Source: Candidatus Omnitrophota bacterium
Lineage (GTDB): Bacteria > Omnitrophota > Omnitrophia > Omnitrophales > Aquincolibacteriaceae
Assembly (NCBI GenBank): GCA_003140935.1
Contig: PLLJ01000019.1
Span: 57,191-99,348, forward strand
Reading direction: 5' to 3'
DNA length: 42,158 nucleotides
Made by a program: the position numbers and the translations under genes. The notes beneath the pieces are model-generated. The model had not been told where the DNA came from. It did no database searches and was given only the letters and a program-made list of their open reading frames with translations. Shown in pieces: positions 16,948 through 25,380 of the stretch. Position 1 is the first letter of the stretch. The number at the start of each line of letters is the position of its first letter.

Positions 16948-19728
16948 TCAAACGTTGCCGTTTCTTGATTTTCGATACCACGTCACTATGTCCATCGCCC
17001 ACCGAAAAAATTTCTTCTCCAAAGGGTGCATACGATCTAGCGAAGCACAGACCAAAGCATTGTGCCCTAGATTATCACAGCTTTTATAGCAGCCCATGGA
17101 ACAATTCTCGTCATTGCCGATACCTTTGAAAAAAGGATCTAAAGGATCCAATTTCAATGTCTTCTGCCTGAACATCTCTTGTTTTGGGGAATGCCATATT
17201 TCGTAAAAAGAATTCTTGTACAAATTCCCCACCGGGATCCGGTGCGCTTTCAAGCAAGCATTCACATCGCCGTCCGACATGATGCGGCTGAATGCCCATC
17301 CCACGTAGCACGGGGAACGCCCCAAAAGTCCGCTGTCATATTGGGCACTGTCGGCACATTCGTCCGAAAGCCTCCGCATGAAATGCTCCAGGTTTTCGAC
17401 CTTTGCTTTGTTTTCCCGTTTTTTGATGTTCTCGCACTGCTTCAGGACCTCCTGGCGTTCTTCTTTGTTCAAGAGCAATTGATCCGTCGCGCCGGGGATC
17501 GTGTCCACGACGGTGAATTCCAAAGATTCACAACCCGTCTCTTCGGCGAATTCGACCATTTGCTCCAGTTCTTGATAATTCAAGTTGGAAATGACGTTGT
17601 AAACTTTAATAGAGGGCTTGCCGCCGGGGCCTTTCAAAAAATTCAACAGCTTGAGCGTCGACTTGAGCCTGTGGAACGTGGCCTCGTCCTTATTGGGATG
17701 GGTCAACGCATAAGTCCTGGGCATCGCGGCCCACACGCTGACGGTTAAAGCGTCGACAGAAAGATCGACAAGCTTTTTGGCGATCAATCCGTCCACCAGT
17801 GTAAAGTTCGTATTGATGCAGCAATGCATCCCCCGCGCCTTTGCATGCTTGATGATCGAAAGAATGTCGGGATGCATAAAAGGCTCTCCCCCTCCGGAAA
17901 AGAAAAGCTCGCTCGTTCCCATACCCGCAAGCTCGCTCATGACTGTCTCAACCAATTGGGTCGGCAGGGTCTTACGTTTCTTGGTGCCCTTGTAGACCCT
18001 ATCTCCCAGCAAAGGGGAATTGCACCAACAGCTGACGCAGTCATTATTACAATTGCTGGTAAGGTCGATCTGCACACAGTCCGGTCCTTTGAACGCACGG
18101 GTACCGTCAAAGATCCCCAGAATATTCAAGTAACGCTTCTTTGCTTTTTTGATTGCAGCTACAGAAACTTTGGGAAGATCCAGCCATGACAGACCCCGCC
18201 TGAAGGAAAGAGCCGCATAAACATCCGTATCGTAAGGGGATAACTTGGAAGCAAGCTTTTTTTTCACAAAGATGCATGCGCCTAAGACCGCAAGGTATGG
18301 ACCGCAAGTCAGTATCTTATGTTTGAGTTTCCTCAAGGGTTTCAAAAGGTGATGCAAAACCCGGATCTGACGGCGTCTTGTCTTCCACACATGCGCCCGC
18401 CAAGCATGATCCGCTTGGCGCTTGGCTTTTTGAAGATCTTCGGGAGTAAGGCTGTCGGTGCGAAGCATGCTTTTAAAGCTCCCGTTATAATCGGAAAGAT
18501 CCCGGGAAACAATGTGCCCTTTCTCTTCCAACGCCTGGAAATAGCTTGTTCCGGGGAACGCCGTCGCGATGGAAAATTGCACGGAATCCGGGTCCAGCGC
18601 CTTGACAAAATCGATGGTCTTTAGAATGGTTTCCTTCGTTTCCCCTGGCAGACCAAAAGAGAACGTAAGATGGGTTTTGATGCCAAGCGACTTGGTGAAG
18701 CGGATCATGCGTTCCGTTTTGCGCAGATCCATATTTTTGCAAATGCGGTTTAACAACTCCTGATCGGCGGATTCCACGCCGTATTTGATTGCGACAAGTC
18801 CTGCCGCACGCAATCTCTCCAGGATATTTTCCTCCATAATGTCCGCGCGCGCCATCATCGCCCAGGGAACCTTGAGATCCCTGTGTCTGATCTCCTCGGC
18901 AAATTCTATCATTCTTAATTTGCCGATATTGGTCGTGTCGTCGTCAAAATAGACGGATTTAAATCCCATATTTTTGACGAGATACTCCATTTCGTCGACC
19001 ACCTTCACAATGTTTCTGACCCGGTACCTGTTATTGTGGTACATGAGCTGCGGCCACGCGCAAAATAAACACTGGTAAGGACACCCCCGGGAAGACCACA
19101 TCTGAACGCTCGGCAAAGGAATGCCTCCCGGATTATCGATGTATTTTTTCATGGGAAGCTCGTCCCGCATGGGCCACGGGAGATCGTCCAGATCCTCCAG
19201 GAGAGGCCGGGCAGGGTTTACCTTGAAGTTCCTGTGGTCTTTGTAGATCAGGCCGCGCAAACCGGAAAGGCTTTTTTTCGCCTCGATCCTTTGCACCAAT
19301 TCCAACAAAGTGAACTCGTATTCTCCGATAAAAACATAACGAATGAAATTGTGCTGGGAAAGAAACTCCGGATCGCGGATGCTCGTTTCAGGGCCGCATA
19401 AAGCCACCGGGAGATTTTCCGGGATCTTTTCCAAAATGCCAAGATCGTTCCACAAAGAAGGCGTGGACGTCTCGGCAACGAGTAGATCGGGCTTCTCTTT
19501 GGAAACAACTTTGAGAAAATCACTCTCAGACAGCTCTTGAGCCAGGGAATCGATCAATGTCACTTCGAAACCCTCTCTCTTCAAAAGAGCGCCCGCGTAG
19601 GCAAGAAAAAAGGGATACGGCAAGTATCTCTTTTCCCGGACGGTCTTAATATGTGGCCAGCGGGAGCCGGCCCGCACACCCCACAGCCCTCCCTTTCTCC
19701 AGGGCAAATTAGCTAGAAGTATCTTCAT
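16948..19728 (-). CDS. Double radical SAM protein (B12-binding radical SAM fused to SPASM-like radical SAM)
   Basis: This 926-residue protein joins two complete radical SAM enzymes. Residues 1-200 form a cobalamin-binding-like domain (MKILLANLPW, ALLKREGFEVTLIDSL, GEYEFTLLELVQRI). The first radical SAM domain has CPYQCLFC at C216xxxC220xxC223 and GLPGETKETIL near 360. A basic linker of about 100 residues follows. The second radical SAM domain has CNNDCVSC at C560xxxC564xxC567, SGGGEPFM, and a SPASM-like end (GRSPCYVGW, VNACLKAHRIPVGNLY, NCSMGCYKSCDNLG). The second half resembles the ten stand-alone paralogs only distantly. It starts as an ATGA overlap with the 99-residue membrane protein and ends 13 bases before the paralog array. 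One chain may therefore do two radical steps in a row; this is inferred. Confidence 0.92.
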   Translation of the reverse strand: MKILLANLPWRKGGLWGVRAGSRWPHIKTVREKRYLPYPFFLAYAGALLKREGFEVTLIDSLAQELSESDFLKVVSKEKPDLLVAETSTPSLWNDLGILEKIPENLPVALCGPETSIRDPEFLSQHNFIRYVFIGEYEFTLLELVQRIEAKKSLSGLRGLIYKDHRNFKVNPARPLLEDLDDLPWPMRDELPMKKYIDNPGGIPLPSVQMWSSRGCPYQCLFCAWPQLMYHNNRYRVRNIVKVVDEMEYLVKNMGFKSVYFDDDTTNIGKLRMIEFAEEIRHRDLKVPWAMMARADIMEENILERLRAAGLVAIKYGVESADQELLNRICKNMDLRKTERMIRFTKSLGIKTHLTFSFGLPGETKETILKTIDFVKALDPDSVQFSIATAFPGTSYFQALEEKGHIVSRDLSDYNGSFKSMLRTDSLTPEDLQKAKRQADHAWRAHVWKTRRRQIRVLHHLLKPLRKLKHKILTCGPYLAVLGACIFVKKKLASKLSPYDTDVYAALSFRRGLSWLDLPKVSVAAIKKAKKRYLNILGIFDGTRAFKGPDCVQIDLTSNCNNDCVSCWCNSPLLGDRVYKGTKKRKTLPTQLVETVMSELAGMGTSELFFSGGGEPFMHPDILSIIKHAKARGMHCCINTNFTLVDGLIAKKLVDLSVDALTVSVWAAMPRTYALTHPNKDEATFHRLKSTLKLLNFLKGPGGKPSIKVYNVISNLNYQELEQMVEFAEETGCESLEFTVVDTIPGATDQLLLNKEERQEVLKQCENIKKRENKAKVENLEHFMRRLSDECADSAQYDSGLLGRSPCYVGWAFSRIMSDGDVNACLKAHRIPVGNLYKNSFYEIWHSPKQEMFRQKTLKLDPLDPFFKGIGNDENCSMGCYKSCDNLGHNALVCASLDRMHPLEKKFFRWAMDIVTWYRKSRNGNV

Positions 19729-20024
19729 TCGCCTTTTTTCTCAATCCTTTCTGCTTCCACCAGGTCCCGGATCTCCTTGGTAAGAGAATTCGAATAGTAA
19801 AGCCCGCGTTCAATATTCGCCAGCATCCTTGCGCTATCGTTTTTCATGTCAAAAAGGAACTGTCCCATGTTCGCGAAGATCCGGAGGAGTAGCCATAGCA
19901 AAAAACTGATTAAAACCACCATCCAGAATCCGATCGAAAGAACGCTGAAGGACTGAAAGGCGGAAAATACCCCCGCGACAGTTATGACATGGGCGAAAAC
20001 CTTCAATATTTGAGCTGTTCTCAT
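19725..20024 (-). CDS. Small two-helix membrane protein, unknown
   Basis: 99 residues. Two hydrophobic stretches are visible: about 9-28 (VFAHVITVAGVFSAFQSF) and about 30-49 (GFWMVVLISFLLWLLLRIF). A hydrophilic helical tail follows with heptad-like spacing (DMKNDSARMLANIERG, SLTKEIRDLVEAERIEKKGE). I do not recognise the family. The gene is locked between the ABC ATPase and the double radical SAM gene by ATGA overlaps at both ends, and has an AGAGGAG ribosome site. The arrangement suggests a membrane partner of the exporter or an anchor for the cytoplasmic radical SAM enzymes. It has no leader/core layout or Cys-, Gly- or Ser-rich tail that would mark a RiPP precursor. Confidence 0.85.
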   Translation of the reverse strand: MRTAQILKVFAHVITVAGVFSAFQSFSVLSIGFWMVVLISFLLWLLLRIFANMGQFLFDMKNDSARMLANIERGLYYSNSLTKEIRDLVEAERIEKKGE

Positions 20025-23000
20025 GCTTTCTCCTCTCTGATATGGATCGAACCTTTAAAAAATTCATATTCTCCGGGCGCGAAATAGCTCTCCTCCTTTT
20101 TGTTCACGCGGAGGCAATGGAAAAGACGGGACTGCACGCTATAAATATGCTGTGAATTCTCGACGATGACCCGATACCCTGGCATTTCAGCCGGTTTGAA
20201 TAGGACCGTGGGTAAATGGTCCGAGTGAGAAGCCAGGCTGGAAACGCCGTCCGCCTTATTGGCCCAAAGACAAAACCTAAAGAAATCATCACTCGTGAAC
20301 CCTTTGGGGAATTCTTGGACCTTTTCGTCTGCACTCCATTTGTCGTATTCCGCGCTCATCATCATGACGGTTTCCTGCATATGGATAGCCGCTTCTTGAA
20401 ACACCTCCATGGTGACGCTCAGAAGAAGCTTTTTTTCATCCCTCAGAAGCATTTTCCAAGTCTGAGCCATGGGGATCCAGGGCCAGAATCCTTCCACGGT
20501 GAGTTGCTCCTCTGAAGACTCTTTGATCTTCCACTTTGCTTGCGTGGAATCATACCAGAATCCGTTAGAATAAACCGACGTATAGATCCCTAGGCCCGTG
20601 GTTAAACGTTTTTGGTTCCAAACCAGCTGACAGCTTCCATCGTGAAATTCGGCCTTCGCCCTTCCAGATCCTATCTTTTGAGAAACTAAACTGGGTCCTT
20701 TTGAGAGGGCTGTTTTTGTCCCGGAAAAAAATCTTCCATTAAAATAAGCGCGCCTTCGTCTTGCTTTCTTGGGGGAGGAATGTTCCGAAACGGTCAGAAA
20801 ATAGGGCCTAAAATAATCTTTTCCTTCTCCGGCCATCCCGCAGATCTGATTCGTCTGAAGCGTTTCGATCTTAAAATCCCCTTTCTGCCCGCAAGAAAAG
20901 ATCGTGGATTTATTACGAAAACGGTCCTCATCGAGGGCGAGGCAAGGAGTTTGCAGACAATATTCAACCACTTCATTTTCTATAAGCAGGGTCTCGGGTG
21001 CCCGCATGGTAATTTCAAAATCCACTGTCCCGTCATCTTGTGATTTAAAATGCCAGACTTGAAATAAAACCTCGGGTCCCTTCCACCTCAAAAAACACAG
21101 AACCTCCCTGTCGGAGATCTTCTTGACCTTCCGCTGAGCCGCGTTTTCCGAAGAGAGGTTTTTCCCTCTTATCATAAAATGGGTGCGTATGCCGTAGCGG
21201 GAGGTGAGTTCCTGACCATGATGGATAATTTGAACATCTGTAGAACTGATAATAAATTTCAAAAAGGGCCCGCAAAATAAAGCCTGTTCCTGCTTTCTTC
21301 TTTCTTTCTTCAAAAGCTCTTCCGTCTCCATCCTCCGAGCCTCCATCTCCCGGGCCTTCATCACACCTAACTGCTTTTCCGCTGCCAGCCTAAAAGCTTT
21401 CATCGTCTCTAATTGTTTTTCTGCCTCCAGCCTCCTGCGCTTTTCTTCCTCCGTTTTGCAGCGCGCTTCCTCAGCCTCTATGGCAATCAGCCGCTTTTCT
21501 TCCCCAAATCTTTGGAGTTCTTCCTCCATCTTCACCTGCCATTCCTCCGCCAGCTTCCTATGCTCTTCCCCAGCCTTCATTAAATTCAGCTGCTTCTCCT
21601 CCTCTAGTCTCCGGCGTTCTTCTTCCATTTGTGTCTGCCACTCTTCCGCCAACTTCCTTTGCTCTCCCCCGGCCTTCTCTAAGAACAGCTGCTTCTCCTC
21701 CTCCAGCTTCAAGCGTTCTTTTTCCGCTTTCAACTGGATTTCCGCCACCAGCTTTTTATGCTCTTCCCCGGCTTTTATCAAGCTCAGCTGTTTTTCCTCT
21801 TCCAATTTCCGTCGCTCTTTGTCCAGCTTCGACTGCCATTCTTCCTCCAGCTGCCGGCGCGCTTCCCCGGCCTTCTCTAAGATCTGCTGCTTCTCTTCCT
21901 CCAGTTTCTGGCGTTCTTCTTCCGCCTTCAACTGCAATTCCTCCTCCAGCTTCCGGTGATGTTCCCCAGTCTTGATTAAACTCAGCTGCTTTTCCTCTTC
22001 CAGCTTCAGACGCTCGCGCTCCGCCTTCGCCTGGATTTCTGCCGCCAGCTTCCTATGCTCTTCTCCAGCCTTCTCTAAACTCAGCCGCTTTTCCTCTTCC
22101 AACCTCTCGCGCTCTTGCTCCATCTTCAACTGCCATTCCTCCGCCAGCTTCTTATACTCTTCCCCAGCCTTCTCTAGGACCAGTTGCTTTTCCTCCTCCA
22201 GCTTCTGGAGCTCCTTGGCCGCCTTCAACTGCCATTCCTCCTCCAGCTTCCTGTGCTGTTCCCCGGCCTTGATTAAACTCAACTGCTTTTCCTCTTCCAT
22301 CCTCTCGCGCTCTTTCTCCATCTTCACCTGCCATTCCTCTTCCAACTTCCGGCGCTCTTTCCCAGTCTTCTCTAAGATCAGTTGCTTCTCCTCTTCCAGT
22401 TTCTGGCGTTCTTGTTCCGCCCTCAACTCTCTTTCCTCATCCAGCTTCCTGTGCTGTTCCCCGGCCTTAATTAAAATCAACTGCTTTTCCTCCTCCAGCC
22501 TCTGGCGTTCTTTTTCTATCTTTAACTGCCATTCCTCTTCCAGCTTCAGACGTTCTTCGACTACCTTCAACCGCTTTTCCTCCTCAAGCCTTCGGCGCTC
22601 TTTCTCCACCTTCAACTGCCATTCCTCCTCCAGCCGCCGTTGCTCTTCCCCGGTCTTCGATATGATCAGCTGTTTTTCCTCCTCCAGCCGCCGGCGTTCT
22701 TTCTCCGCCCTCAACTGTCTTTCCTCTTCCCGATTCCGGAGTTCTTCCGCTTCTTTCAGACGCTCTTCCTCTTCCAGATTCCGGAGTTGTTCCTCTTCCG
22801 AAATTTTAGCGCTTAAATACTGGTAAAGTTGTTTGTCGACCTTTACAGGTTTCAAATAAGAAGCCGCAACCTCATCAAGAGTTCCCTCCAAGACGATCCG
22901 ACTGTCCCGCAGATAGATCCCCTTCGAACATATTTTTTTGGCCAGATCAAGATCATGCGTGACCAGAACGATGGTCATATTTTTTTCTTTCATCTCCAAG

Positions 23001-23548
23001 ACCTTGTCGACGCTCTTGAGACGGAAATTGTCATCACCCACCGCAAGACAATCATCGATCAAAATAATGTCGGGATCGACGTGGATCGCCAAGCTAAAGG
23101 CCAGACGCACATACATCCCTTGAGAATAGCACCGCACGGGGGCGTTAATGAATTTGCCGACACCGGCAAAGTTAAGGATGTCCTCATATTTCTTATCAAG
23201 CTCTTCGCGGCTGAAATGGTAAAGACTCGCATTGAGCAGCAGGTTGTCTCGGCCCGTTAACTCCGGATGAAAACCGGCTCCAAGGTCCAAGAGACTTCCC
23301 ACTCTTCCATTGACTTTTATCTCTCCCTTTTCGGGCGCAAGCAACCCGGCGATCAGGCGGAGGAGCGTGGATTTTCCGGCTCCGTTGGGGCCCATGATGG
23401 CTACCCCTTCGCCTCTCTTGACGGTGAGAGAAATGTCATGGAGCGCTTCGAAACTCTCCCGGGTAGTTTTGCCATCCAGAGTGAGTTCGATCTCATATTT
23501 TTCAAAAACATTTTTTAATTCAATGGCAATATCGTTCGATGGGTTCAT
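20021..23548 (-). CDS. Wzt-like ABC transporter ATPase with giant coiled coil and C-terminal beta-rich domain
   Basis: At 1175 residues this is nearly three times the usual Wzt length. Residues 1-235 are the ATPase: Walker A GPNGAGKST (53-61), signature YSQGM (141-145) as in polysaccharide exporters, Walker B IILIDD (161-166), and the H-loop in VTHD (His198). Residues about 250-750 are charged coiled coil, including eleven 33-residue units. Residues about 757-1175 are beta-rich with many aromatic residues (QLVWNQKRLTTGLGIYTSVY, VEGFWPWIPMAQTWKMLL) and may bind sugar, as Wzt C-terminal domains do; that is inferred, and the fold is not one I can name. It pairs with the permease upstream (ATGA overlap). 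The expected role is ATP-driven export of a lipid-linked glycan across the inner membrane. Confidence 0.92.
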   Translation of the reverse strand: MNPSNDIAIELKNVFEKYEIELTLDGKTTRESFEALHDISLTVKRGEGVAIMGPNGAGKSTLLRLIAGLLAPEKGEIKVNGRVGSLLDLGAGFHPELTGRDNLLLNASLYHFSREELDKKYEDILNFAGVGKFINAPVRCYSQGMYVRLAFSLAIHVDPDIILIDDCLAVGDDNFRLKSVDKVLEMKEKNMTIVLVTHDLDLAKKICSKGIYLRDSRIVLEGTLDEVAASYLKPVKVDKQLYQYLSAKISEEEQLRNLEEEERLKEAEELRNREEERQLRAEKERRRLEEEKQLIISKTGEEQRRLEEEWQLKVEKERRRLEEEKRLKVVEERLKLEEEWQLKIEKERQRLEEEKQLILIKAGEQHRKLDEERELRAEQERQKLEEEKQLILEKTGKERRKLEEEWQVKMEKERERMEEEKQLSLIKAGEQHRKLEEEWQLKAAKELQKLEEEKQLVLEKAGEEYKKLAEEWQLKMEQERERLEEEKRLSLEKAGEEHRKLAAEIQAKAERERLKLEEEKQLSLIKTGEHHRKLEEELQLKAEEERQKLEEEKQQILEKAGEARRQLEEEWQSKLDKERRKLEEEKQLSLIKAGEEHKKLVAEIQLKAEKERLKLEEEKQLFLEKAGGEQRKLAEEWQTQMEEERRRLEEEKQLNLMKAGEEHRKLAEEWQVKMEEELQRFGEEKRLIAIEAEEARCKTEEEKRRRLEAEKQLETMKAFRLAAEKQLGVMKAREMEARRMETEELLKKERRKQEQALFCGPFLKFIISSTDVQIIHHGQELTSRYGIRTHFMIRGKNLSSENAAQRKVKKISDREVLCFLRWKGPEVLFQVWHFKSQDDGTVDFEITMRAPETLLIENEVVEYCLQTPCLALDEDRFRNKSTIFSCGQKGDFKIETLQTNQICGMAGEGKDYFRPYFLTVSEHSSPKKARRRRAYFNGRFFSGTKTALSKGPSLVSQKIGSGRAKAEFHDGSCQLVWNQKRLTTGLGIYTSVYSNGFWYDSTQAKWKIKESSEEQLTVEGFWPWIPMAQTWKMLLRDEKKLLLSVTMEVFQEAAIHMQETVMMMSAEYDKWSADEKVQEFPKGFTSDDFFRFCLWANKADGVSSLASHSDHLPTVLFKPAEMPGYRVIVENSQHIYSVQSRLFHCLRVNKKEESYFAPGEYEFFKGSIHIREEKA
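21512..22690 (-). repeat. 99-bp tandem coding repeats (33-residue coiled-coil unit)
   Basis: Eleven units of exactly 33 codons encode [RK]LEEEKQL.L.KAGEEHRKL followed by EEEWQLK..KERE. They start at residue 287 and then every 33 residues from 350 to 647; one 30-codon variant lies at 320-349. Units alternate mostly between an IKAGE type and an EKAGE type, suggesting a 198-bp duplication step. Thirty-three is three hendecads, not a multiple of seven, so a straight or slightly right-handed coil is expected. The flanking residues 250-286 and 680-755 are similar but irregular. Confidence 0.9.
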
Positions 23549-24414
23549 ATTTTTTTCAGAAAATCCTTTTCGTGCTTATGGAATACGAAAAACCCCGCCC
23601 CTCCGACGGCTAAGGACAGCGGCAAAGCGATCCCCAGCAGACCCAAACAGGCATTTCCGTTATAAAGCAACGCGCTTCTATAAAGACTGATGTAGGGGGT
23701 CATTGGATTAAAGCGAAAGATCGCCGCATATTCCGAGGGGATCATATCCGTGGAATAAAAAACAGGTGTGAGCCACAACCAAAATAAGAGAAGGGTGTTG
23801 AGCAATTGTCCGATGTCTCTGAAAGAAACATAGATCGCGGAGATCATCGCTGACAGACCTGCCGTGAAAAAAAGATGCAAAAAGAGCGCCGCCAGTAAAA
23901 GCGGAAGCATCAAGACCGCCTTAGGGTTGATGACCACAAAAAACGGCATGGTGATCAAAAGCCCTGCTAAAAGAAGCGTAAAATTCGCCAAAACGACGGA
24001 GACAGGGATCAACACCCTTGGCATGGAAAATTGCTTCAACATGTTTGCATTGTTTGGGATCGAGGTGACGACCTCTGATAATGAACCGGCAAAAAAATTC
24101 CAGGGAAGCCACCCCGCCAGAATAAAAAGATAGGCATGCTGGATGTTCATCTTCATGACCTTCGTGAAAATAAAACTAACAATGAGCGCGAGCAGTAAAG
24201 GAGTGATGAATACCCATAGCATGCCAAAGACGCTGCCCGCATACTTCCCCTTAAGGTTCTTGCGAACCAAATTCAAAAGAATTTCTCTGTGCGTAAACGC
24301 CACCGTCAGGAAGTTCATGGGTTCCTTCCAGTCCACCATGTTTTTATAAATAAATGTATAATTATATTCTTGAATAGCGTCATTGAACAGCGCTTTATCC
24401 GACCTCAGACTCAT
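23545..24414 (-). CDS. Wzm-like ABC-2 permease for polysaccharide export
   Basis: About 289 residues from ATG 24414, which has AGGA nine bases upstream; a TTG at 24423 is in frame but weaker. The ABC-2 layout is clear: a cytoplasmic N-terminus with LVRKNLKGKYAGSVFGMLW, then about six membrane helices (for example ITPLLLALIVSFIFTKV, AYLFILAGWLPWNFFAGSL, TLLLAGLLITMPFFVVI), the short YVSFRDIGQLLNTLLLFWLW region and the PVFYSTDMIPSEY loop. RFNPMTPYISLYRSALLYN near the end is typical of O-antigen and teichoic-acid exporters. It should form the membrane channel with the ATPase encoded directly downstream. The usual family length is 255-290, so it is complete. Confidence 0.92.
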   Translation of the reverse strand: MSLRSDKALFNDAIQEYNYTFIYKNMVDWKEPMNFLTVAFTHREILLNLVRKNLKGKYAGSVFGMLWVFITPLLLALIVSFIFTKVMKMNIQHAYLFILAGWLPWNFFAGSLSEVVTSIPNNANMLKQFSMPRVLIPVSVVLANFTLLLAGLLITMPFFVVINPKAVLMLPLLLAALFLHLFFTAGLSAMISAIYVSFRDIGQLLNTLLLFWLWLTPVFYSTDMIPSEYAAIFRFNPMTPYISLYRSALLYNGNACLGLLGIALPLSLAVGGAGFFVFHKHEKDFLKKI

Positions 24415-24432
24415 TTGTAGCAATCCTGTCTT

Positions 24433-25380
24433 TCATGTTCCGCAACCGCTTTGATCAGATCTTTTTTCATTCGCTTCGAACAGCTCTTTTGGGTTCGAAA
24501 AGAATATTTTTATAACCTTGGGCCTAAAAAATAAAACGTAAAGCCAAGTGCACAGATCGTAAAAAACGATCGGTATCAGATGAAGACAGAAGGCCCCGAA
24601 TGTTTCGTTCTTTGAAATGGCACGGTAGCGGTTTTTGATCAGATCGCTGTGAAACTCATCATTTAAATACCGGCGCGCCAAGGCCCTCCCTTGTCCGGAT
24701 CCGTTACGGACCGACCCCCCTCGTACGTGGCACGCAATCGCTGTGGGAACATAATAAGCTTTCCATCCGTGATTATGAGCCCGCCATGAGAGGTCCAGGT
24801 CTTCATAGAACATACGAAAAAACGGATCAAAAAAGCTTACTCCCTCTTTGATCTCATCGAGCATTTTCTTTCGATAAAAAGCCACAGCCCCGCCGACTCC
24901 GAAAACAAAGCCTTCTCGTTCGAACTGACCCCGGTCGGGTCGTCCGTAACCTCGCTCGCGGGCCGTTCGCCAAACAGTTAAGAATAACCCCGTGGTATCC
25001 ACGGTCTTACGATCCGGACGCAAGATCTTTCCGCTCACCATTCCGACCGTCTCATCCGCATGGAACCCTTTTAAAGCTTCGCTAATAAAGTCTTTGTCCA
25101 GCGTCGCATCGTCATTCAAGCATAACACAAAATCGCCCGTGCTTATGGCAATCCCCCGATTTAAGGACTCCCCGTAATAAAGGTTCCGGTCAGGAGTCAT
25201 GATCTTGATCGAGGGGTAGGCTTCCCGGGCTTTCTGCTCCAACGACTCGTCCAGAGAATTATTGACGAGAATGACTTCCCCGGGGGGACAGGTTTGCCGA
25301 CGCAAGGACTCGAGACAGGAAACGAAATACGCATCACGCCCGCAGGTGGGGACAATGACGCTGACTGGGTTATTACGCAT
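24433..25380 (-). CDS. GT2-family glycosyltransferase (rhamnosyltransferase-like)
   Basis: 315 residues. The GT-A fold is clear from VSVIVPTCGRDAYFVSCLES at the N-terminus, LVNNSLD, the nucleotide/metal motif LCLNDDATLD, the acceptor loop GVGGAVAFYRKKML, and FYEDLDLSWRAHNHGWK, the ED motif of this group. A hydrophobic stretch near the C-terminus (HLIPIVFYDLCTWLYVLFF) suggests membrane association. It would transfer a sugar from a nucleotide donor to a growing lipid-linked glycan. It lies 18 bases before the exporter permease, as expected in O-antigen type loci. Donor sugar cannot be told from sequence. It is the first gene of the long downstream run, after the 424-base gap. Confidence 0.9.
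   Translation of the reverse strand: MRNNPVSVIVPTCGRDAYFVSCLESLRRQTCPPGEVILVNNSLDESLEQKAREAYPSIKIMTPDRNLYYGESLNRGIAISTGDFVLCLNDDATLDKDFISEALKGFHADETVGMVSGKILRPDRKTVDTTGLFLTVWRTARERGYGRPDRGQFEREGFVFGVGGAVAFYRKKMLDEIKEGVSFFDPFFRMFYEDLDLSWRAHNHGWKAYYVPTAIACHVRGGSVRNGSGQGRALARRYLNDEFHSDLIKNRYRAISKNETFGAFCLHLIPIVFYDLCTWLYVLFFRPKVIKIFFSNPKELFEANEKRSDQSGCGT

Noticed and set aside
7589-20024. Classical RiPP cluster with precursor peptide
   Set aside because: No short gene with a leader/core layout was found between the radical SAM genes. The only small gene (19725-20024) encodes a two-helix membrane protein. A precursor outside the window cannot be excluded.
21512-22690. CRISPR array
   Set aside because: The 99-bp units are contiguous, have no unique spacers, keep one reading frame inside the ABC ATPase gene, and no cas genes are nearby.
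21456-22826. Long Ser/Cys-rich plus-strand frames opposite the coiled-coil repeats
   Set aside because: They are the antisense of LEEEK-type repeats; composition (Ser, Phe, Cys runs) is fully explained by that, and no ribosome site or homology is apparent.
1-25380. Magnetosome or other organelle gene cluster
   Set aside because: Some candidate-phylum bacteria with similar gene content make magnetosomes, but no mam-type protease, cation transporter or magnetochrome motif (CXXCH pair) is seen.
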